A stretch of DNA of 64,000 bases from Paracoccaceae bacterium (GTDB lineage: Bacteria > Pseudomonadota > Alphaproteobacteria > Rhodobacterales > Rhodobacteraceae), in assembly GCA_006226775.1 (NCBI GenBank), contig SBGD01000063.1, forward strand, positions 1 through 64,000. Reading direction: 5' to 3'. Positions 59,517 to 64,000 of this stretch are shown here, piece after piece. The position numbers and the translations under genes were made by a program. The notes below the pieces were generated by a model. It was not told the DNA's origin. It ran no database searches and saw only the letters and a list, made by a program, of their open reading frames with translations. How positions within the stretch are numbered: position 1 is the first letter of the stretch; each line of letters starts with the position of its first letter.

Positions 59517-60476
59517 ATGACACAGCCGAAGATCCTGGTGACCAGAAAGTTGACCGACCCGGTCGAGCGGCGTCTGGCCGAGAGCTTTGACGCGACCTTC
59601 AACCCGGACGACAGGCCGCTCAGCCCCGAGGCGCTGGCCGACGCGCTGCGCAGCCATGACGCCCTGGTGCCGACGGTCAGCGACCGGATCACCGCGGCGA
59701 TGCTGCGGGCCGAGGGCTGCCGGGTGCGGATGATCGCCAATGTCGGCGTCGGCTATTCCAATATCGACATCGCGGCGGCCGAGGCGGCGGGGATCGCCGT
59801 CTCCAATACGCCCGACGTGCTGACCGATGCCACCGCCGATATCGCCATGCTGCTGATCCTCTCGGCCACCCGCCGCGCCTTTGCCGCCGAAAAGATGCTG
59901 CGCGAGGGGCGCTGGGGCGGCTTCTCGGTCGTCGACGGGCTGGGCACGGGCCTTCAGGGCAAGGTGCTGGGGATCATCGGCATGGGGCGGATCGGCCGCG
60001 CCACCGCGCGCCGGGCGGCGGCGGGGTTCGGGATGCAGATCGTCTATTACAACCGCTCGCCGGTGGAGGATCCGGGGGTCGAGGCCCGGCGGCTGGAGAG
60101 CATCGGCGATGTGATGGCGGCGGCGGACGTGGTCTCGGTCCATGTGCCGGGCGGCGGCGCGGCGCCGCTGGTGACGGCCGAGCATATCACGCGGATGAAG
60201 CCCTCGGCGCATCTGGTCAATACCGCCCGGGGCGACAGCATCGACCAGGCGGCGCTGATCGAGGCCCTGGTGCAGGGGCGCATCGCCGGCGCCGGGCTCG
60301 ACGTCTTTGCCGAGGAACCCGCGGTGCCCGAGGCGCTGCGCGCGCTGGAGACCGTCACGCTGCTGCCGCACATCGGCTCGGCGACCCAGGAGGTGCGCAC
60401 CGCCATGGGGCACCTGGCCGCCGACAACCTCGATGCCTTCTTCGCCGGAGAAACGCTGCCCTGCCGCGTGGTCTGA
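59517..60476 (+). CDS. 2-hydroxyacid dehydrogenase (glyoxylate/hydroxypyruvate reductase type)
   Basis: 319-residue NAD(P)-dependent reductase. Seen: NVGVGYSNIDIAAAEAAGI, GIIGMGRIGRATARRA (Rossmann), catalytic Arg in VNTARGDSID, Glu in VFAEEPAVP, His in LLPHIGSAT. AAAGGA precedes the start. The GVGYSNIDI and ARGDSID forms suit GhrB/GyaR-like enzymes. It may reduce glyoxylate or a similar keto acid. Confidence 0.88.
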   Translation: MTQPKILVTRKLTDPVERRLAESFDATFNPDDRPLSPEALADALRSHDALVPTVSDRITAAMLRAEGCRVRMIANVGVGYSNIDIAAAEAAGIAVSNTPDVLTDATADIAMLLILSATRRAFAAEKMLREGRWGGFSVVDGLGTGLQGKVLGIIGMGRIGRATARRAAAGFGMQIVYYNRSPVEDPGVEARRLESIGDVMAAADVVSVHVPGGGAAPLVTAEHITRMKPSAHLVNTARGDSIDQAALIEALVQGRIAGAGLDVFAEEPAVPEALRALETVTLLPHIGSATQEVRTAMGHLAADNLDAFFAGETLPCRVV

Positions 60477-60760
60477 GCGGCGCCACGGCCCGGCCTCGTC
60501 AGAGGCGGGCAGGGCAGGGCGGGGCGGTGTCGCACGAACGCGTGCGCATCCCGCCGATGCCGGAGGCGGACGTTGCGCAAATCCGGATCTGCGCGGGCCG
60601 TCGTTCGTTCCACGACAGGGGATTTGTCGCACCCCGGTTTGGAATGTGCCCACTACAGATGCCAAGCTCCGATAGTGAAGTTTGTGATAATAATCGCGAA
60701 GGATCTTGGCCGGTTACAACGCATTGGTCCGGACGACACGGTCCCGTCGCCTTAGGTACA
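60477..60760. other. Intergenic region between convergent units
   Basis: 284 bp between the dehydrogenase (plus) and the TRAP operon (minus). No gene, clear terminator or recognised repeat was seen. Confidence 0.4.
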
Positions 60761-62068
60761 TCATCCGAGGCCAAGCCAGTTTGGCAGCCACAGCACGAGG
60801 ACAGGCAGGAACAGGATCATGAAGATCCTCACCGTATCCGCTGCGATGAAAGGCAGGATGCCGCGCGATACCTTGCCGATCGTAAGTGTCGGGGACACCC
60901 CCTGAATGACAAAGAGGTTCATGCCGATCGGGGGCGTGATCAGGCCGATCTCGACCACCGAGACCAGCAGGACTCCGAACCAGATCGGATCATATCCAAG
61001 GCTGGTGACAACCGTGAAGGCCGGGACCACCGTCAGCAGGATCATCGACAGACTGTCCATGAAGCAGCCGAGCACGACGTAGAACAGCAGCAGGATCAGG
61101 ATCACGATCAGCGGCGAAAAGCCCTGCGTGGTGATCCAGTTGACCAGCGCCTGCGTCATGCCGCTCGCTTCGATGAAGAAGTTGAACAGGGCCGCGCCGA
61201 CCAGGATGAGGAAGATCATTCCCGTCATCGCCGCTGTCTCAAGCATCCCCTGGCGCAGGACATCCAGTGCCAGCCTGCCGCGCAGGGCGGTGAACAGGAC
61301 CGCGCCGCCTGCACCGACAGCGGCGGCCTCGGTGGGCGAGAACAACCCGGCATAGATGCCGCCGATCACCAGAACGATCAGCGCAACCGCGTCCCACATC
61401 TGGAGCAGGTGCGGCCCACGTTTCGACCAGGGCACGCGCGGCGTCCTGGGGCCCAGTTCGGGCTTGCGCCAGACCTGTAACCGGATGGCCAGGATATAGA
61501 GCAAGGCGGCAATGATCCCGGGGATCATCGCACCGGCAAAGAGCGCTCCGATCGACTGTTCGGTCATCAGCGCGTAGATCACCAGAAGGATCGATGGCGG
61601 GATCAGCACGCCCAGGGTCCCGCCCGCCGCCACCGCGGCCCCGGCGAGACTGTCGGAATAGCCGCGGTCCGCCATCTCGGGCAGCGCCACGCGGCCCATG
61701 GTGGCACAGGTGGCCAGGGACGATCCGCTGATCGCGCCGAAGACCGCACAGGCGCCGATGGTGGCCGACGCAAGCCCTCCGGGCCGGTGCCCGGCAAAGG
61801 CGACGATCCCCTGAAAGAGGTTCCGGGACAATCCCGAATAGGTGGCAAAGACGCCCATGAAGATGAACAGGGGGACGACGGACAACCCGTATGGCACGAT
61901 GGCCTCGAACGGCAGGCTGGCCATCACGTAATTGGCCGAATTCCAGTCCTCCAGCAGCAGGACACCGATGACCCCGATGCCCGCCATTGCCAGCGCCACC
62001 GGCACGCGCAACAGGACCAGGACGAGGGCGGCGACAAATCCGATCAGGCCGGAAAACTCAAGCGGCAT
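60761..62068 (-). CDS. dctM: TRAP transporter large permease (DctM)
   Basis: 435-residue membrane protein of the C4-dicarboxylate TRAP family. Seen: GLIGFVAALVLVLLRVPVALAMAGIGVIG at the start, GACAVFGAISGSSLATCATMGRVALPEM and GGTLGVLIPPSILLVIYALMTEQSIGALFAGAMIPG (DctM signatures), GCFMDSLSMILLTVVP and LITPPIGMNLFVIQGV. Last gene of the three-gene unit, 4 bp after dctQ. Confidence 0.95.
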   Translation of the reverse strand: MPLEFSGLIGFVAALVLVLLRVPVALAMAGIGVIGVLLLEDWNSANYVMASLPFEAIVPYGLSVVPLFIFMGVFATYSGLSRNLFQGIVAFAGHRPGGLASATIGACAVFGAISGSSLATCATMGRVALPEMADRGYSDSLAGAAVAAGGTLGVLIPPSILLVIYALMTEQSIGALFAGAMIPGIIAALLYILAIRLQVWRKPELGPRTPRVPWSKRGPHLLQMWDAVALIVLVIGGIYAGLFSPTEAAAVGAGGAVLFTALRGRLALDVLRQGMLETAAMTGMIFLILVGAALFNFFIEASGMTQALVNWITTQGFSPLIVILILLLFYVVLGCFMDSLSMILLTVVPAFTVVTSLGYDPIWFGVLLVSVVEIGLITPPIGMNLFVIQGVSPTLTIGKVSRGILPFIAADTVRIFMILFLPVLVLWLPNWLGLG

Positions 62069-62072
62069 CGGG

Positions 62073-62603
62073 CTATTCCTTGTTTACGATGATTTTCGCC
62101 GCCGTCAGGAGGCAGACCAGCACGGACAGGAACAAACCGACGATCAGGGCACTCCAGTAGAAGATCATCGGAACGGCCAGATCCTGGGAGACGTCTCCGT
62201 AGCCCCAGACCTCCATCGCGCGCCCCCATGTCAGCCAGAGCAGAAAGGCCAGCAGACCGGCGCCGAACAGCGCCGCCAGAACGTCCAGCAGGCGTTGCAT
62301 CCCGACGCTGAGGACGCCACCCAGCAGATCGACCTTGACGTGCGCGCCCTTGGTGAACGCATAAGGAATGGACAGGGACGCCGCGATCATGACGCTGAGC
62401 TGGGTCAGATCGACGGCGCCTATGAAAGAGCCGCCGCCGATCCTGCGCCAGACGATGTCTCCGACGACGACGAGAATGGCAAGCGTCAGCACCGTGATGC
62501 CGAAGATTGCGCCGACTGTCGTGATCCGGCCAAGCCAGCGGTCGATGCGGTCGATCGCCGAATTCTTCGGCGATCCCGGTGCAGTCATGCGGGATAAGGT
62601 CAT
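62073..62603 (-). CDS. dctQ: TRAP transporter small permease (DctQ)
   Basis: 176-residue membrane protein with four hydrophobic segments, the normal DctQ form (DIVWRRIGGGSFIGAVDLTQLSVMIAASLSIPYAFTKGAHVKVDLL is the signature region, around 50-95). ATG 62603 is taken; ATG 62588 is an alternative. It bridges the binding protein and DctM. Confidence 0.9.
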   Translation of the reverse strand: MTLSRMTAPGSPKNSAIDRIDRWLGRITTVGAIFGITVLTLAILVVVGDIVWRRIGGGSFIGAVDLTQLSVMIAASLSIPYAFTKGAHVKVDLLGGVLSVGMQRLLDVLAALFGAGLLAFLLWLTWGRAMEVWGYGDVSQDLAVPMIFYWSALIVGLFLSVLVCLLTAAKIIVNKE

Positions 62604-62620
62604 CTGCTGCCCGTCTCGGC

Positions 62621-63667
62621 TCAGGCGGCGTCGAACTGGGCGATCAGCTCTTGTGCCCGCTGGTAGATGGCCAGCGGATCCTCGACGCCCTTGTCCTTCA
62701 GGCCGTCAAGATATCCGGTGATCATCGGTTCGAGACGCGCCTTCCACGCCGCGCGGGTTTCGTCATCGACGGCAATGATCTCGTTGCCGCGGGCAATCGC
62801 ATCCTCGCGGCCGCGGGTATCCCATGCGTCCCACCAGTCGCCCATCTTGGCGACCAGCGCGTCGCCCGTCATGTCGTCCAGAACCTCGCGCACGTCATCG
62901 GGCAGGTTGGCATAGGTCTTCTTGTTCATCAGGATATGGAAGCCGGCGGCATAGGCCGCGGCATCGGTGTGATACTTCAGGATTTCGTTGGCCCGGATCG
63001 CGCCGACCAGGTCCCAGGTCGTGATCACCCCGTCCAGCGACCCCTTCTGCAGGTTTTCGTAGATCGCCGAGGGCGGCAGGCCGACGGGCGAGGCGCCCAG
63101 TTCCTCGAGCATGGCCGAAACCGCGGGGCTGGGGGTGCGCAGGCGCAGTCCCGCCAGATCGTCAAGCGTACGGACCGGCGTATTCGTCGTGTGGATCAAT
63201 CCGCCATTGTGCACCATCAGGCCGAGGACGTGAAAATTGTCGTACTCGCCGCCAAAGGCGCCCTCCTTAAACAGCTCCCACATGGCGCGCGACCCGGACC
63301 CGGCGCTTTCCACCAGGAACGGCATCTCCATGATCGAGCTTGCCACGAAGCGGTCGCGCGGGATGCCGTTCAGGCCCAGGGCGATGTCGATCACTCCGGC
63401 GCGGACCTGGTCGGCCTGACGGTCGATCTTGCCGAAAGCTGTGGTGGCGTCGAGAACCTCGACCGCGACCTTGCCGCCGGTGCGTTCGGTCAGTTCTTCC
63501 CCGAAAGGCACCATGAAATCCGTGGTGAACCCGTGCATCGGCGGCAGGTAGTTGCTCATCTTCAGAGTGATTTCCGCCTCGGCAAAGGCGGGCCGCGCGA
63601 TGGCGGCGACGGCCAGGCCGGCGGCACCGGTCTTGAGCGCGGTTCTGCGGTTCATCATGCGTGTCAT
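62621..63667 (-). CDS. dctP: TRAP transporter substrate-binding protein (DctP)
   Basis: 348-residue periplasmic protein. Seen: Tat leader NRRTALKTGAAGLAVAAIA ending PAFAEAE, then LKMSNYLPPMHG, LRLRTPSPAVSAMLEELGASPVGLPPSAIYENLQKGSLDGVITTWD, the TRAP signature with the conserved Arg of LRLRTP that grips the ligand carboxylate. CAGGGAGAAACCG precedes ATG 63667. Ligand: an unspecified organic acid. Confidence 0.93.
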   Translation of the reverse strand: MTRMMNRRTALKTGAAGLAVAAIARPAFAEAEITLKMSNYLPPMHGFTTDFMVPFGEELTERTGGKVAVEVLDATTAFGKIDRQADQVRAGVIDIALGLNGIPRDRFVASSIMEMPFLVESAGSGSRAMWELFKEGAFGGEYDNFHVLGLMVHNGGLIHTTNTPVRTLDDLAGLRLRTPSPAVSAMLEELGASPVGLPPSAIYENLQKGSLDGVITTWDLVGAIRANEILKYHTDAAAYAAGFHILMNKKTYANLPDDVREVLDDMTGDALVAKMGDWWDAWDTRGREDAIARGNEIIAVDDETRAAWKARLEPMITGYLDGLKDKGVEDPLAIYQRAQELIAQFDAA

Positions 63668-63836
63668 CGGTTTCTCCCTGGGGTGGCTCTTGTTCTGGTT
63701 TCCTGTGCTGCCGTCACATCCGGGCAGCGTGGTACATGGCAGACTATCGGCGCTTCGCATGCCCGATCACAAGCCAAACGTGGAAATTGCGGCTCGAAAA
63801 ATTCAGAGCGGTGGAATCGTCATGGAGGTGGATTTA

Positions 63837-63862
63837 GCATTGCGTAACGTGTATCGCAATGC
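63837..63862. promoter_or_regulatory. IclR-type operator between TRAP operon and regulator
   Basis: Perfect 8-bp inverted repeat GCATTGCG-N10-CGCAATGC. It lies in the divergent space between dctP and the regulator beginning at 63894. A third half-site-like TGCGTAAT follows at 63860-63867. Confidence 0.6.
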
Positions 63863-63893
63863 GTAATATGAGCGCGAGGATGCTTTTTCAGAC

Positions 63894-64000
63894 ATGGGAA
63901 CCGGGGCGGCGATGATCGAAAAACCAGCGACCGACAATCGCCGCAGCAGCGTGCAATCCGTCGATACGGCGGCGCGCATTCTCAGCGCCATGTGCGACCT
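63894..64000 (+). CDS. IclR-family regulator, truncated by the window edge
   Basis: Only about 35 residues are present. SVQSVDTAARILSAM matches the conserved start of the IclR winged-helix domain (SVQSVxRAxxIL). Starts possible at 63894 or 63912 (in frame); no strong ribosome site is seen. Divergent from the TRAP operon, so it probably controls it through the inverted repeat at 63837. Confidence 0.75.
   Translation, partial: MGTGAAMIEKPATDNRRSSVQSVDTAARILSAMCD

Noticed and set aside
1-64000. CRISPR arrays, tRNA/rRNA genes, transposases, integrases, phage genes, toxin-antitoxin modules
   Set aside because: No regularly spaced repeats, no cloverleaf or rRNA sequence recognised, and no protein motif of these classes seen in reading the translated genes.

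Overview
The window reads as a piece of an alphaproteobacterial secondary replicon, most likely from the Rhodobacteraceae (Paracoccus/Roseobacter type). GC content is high, genes are tightly packed with many 4-base ATGA stop/start overlaps, and a complete repABC cassette (47.4-50.95 kb) supplies replication and partition. Solute importers are numerous (two ABC systems, one TTT, one TRAP), as is usual for megaplasmids or chromids of this family. I saw no rRNA, tRNA, CRISPR array, prophage or insertion sequence.

Region 1 (0.2-12.7 kb) is a sugar regulon around a LacI regulator. A carbohydrate ABC importer (binding protein, two permeases, ATPase) is interleaved with a lactonase-like amidohydrolase, an SDR, a Gfo/Idh/MocA oxidoreductase, two enolase-superfamily dehydratases, a rhamnose-mutarotase-like protein, a DHDPS-fold lyase and an FAH-family hydrolase. 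Together these fit non-phosphorylative breakdown of a 6-deoxy-hexose (L-rhamnose or L-fucose type). Two identical 17-bp operator-like repeats sit in front of the importer.

Region 2 (12.8-23.5 kb, minus strand) runs LacI, 2-hydroxyacid dehydrogenase, TIM-barrel isomerase, Dpp/Opp-type ABC importer and a DUF2264 protein. It is probably an oligosaccharide uptake and trimming locus. Region 3 (23.6-31.7 kb, minus) is a nine-gene operon: TTT transporter (TctC/TctA/TctB), Gfo/Idh, TIM-barrel isomerase, an unusual enolase relative, a TetR regulator and a DHDPS-fold enzyme. It has a TetR-type operator at its head.

Region 4 (31.9-46.8 kb) is mixed. It holds two metallo-beta-lactamase-fold proteins (the second lacks the HxHxDH motif), an MFS exporter, a stress operon (DUF1127, acidic hypothetical, tandem Usp, Dps), GreA-like and Rnk-like proteins, an MscS channel, PLP enzymes, an ECF sigma factor with a cupredoxin and a periplasmic protein, a GSA-aminotransferase relative and an AEC transporter. 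Region 5 (46.8-51 kb) is repABC with an antisense RNA between repB and repC, an attenuator, two copies of a parS-like palindrome and an AT-rich island inside repC. Region 6 (51.2-60.5 kb) has an HlyD-type adaptor with a frameshifted DUF2955 partner, a phospholipase-D-family protein, a baeRF-type protein, two MFS transporters and a glyoxylate-reductase-like dehydrogenase. Region 7 (60.8-64 kb) is a TRAP transporter divergent from a truncated IclR-type regulator.

The most unusual signal is a repeated, structured sequence found three times (37775-37827 minus, 38032-38061 plus, 55043-55095 plus). Each copy lies in the 5' leader of a stress-type transcription unit (DUF1127-Usp-Dps; GreA/Rnk; baeRF), in the same orientation as the gene, behind an RpoH-like or TTGAC-type promoter, and with stem changes compatible with RNA pairing. 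I do not recognise it as a named RNA family.
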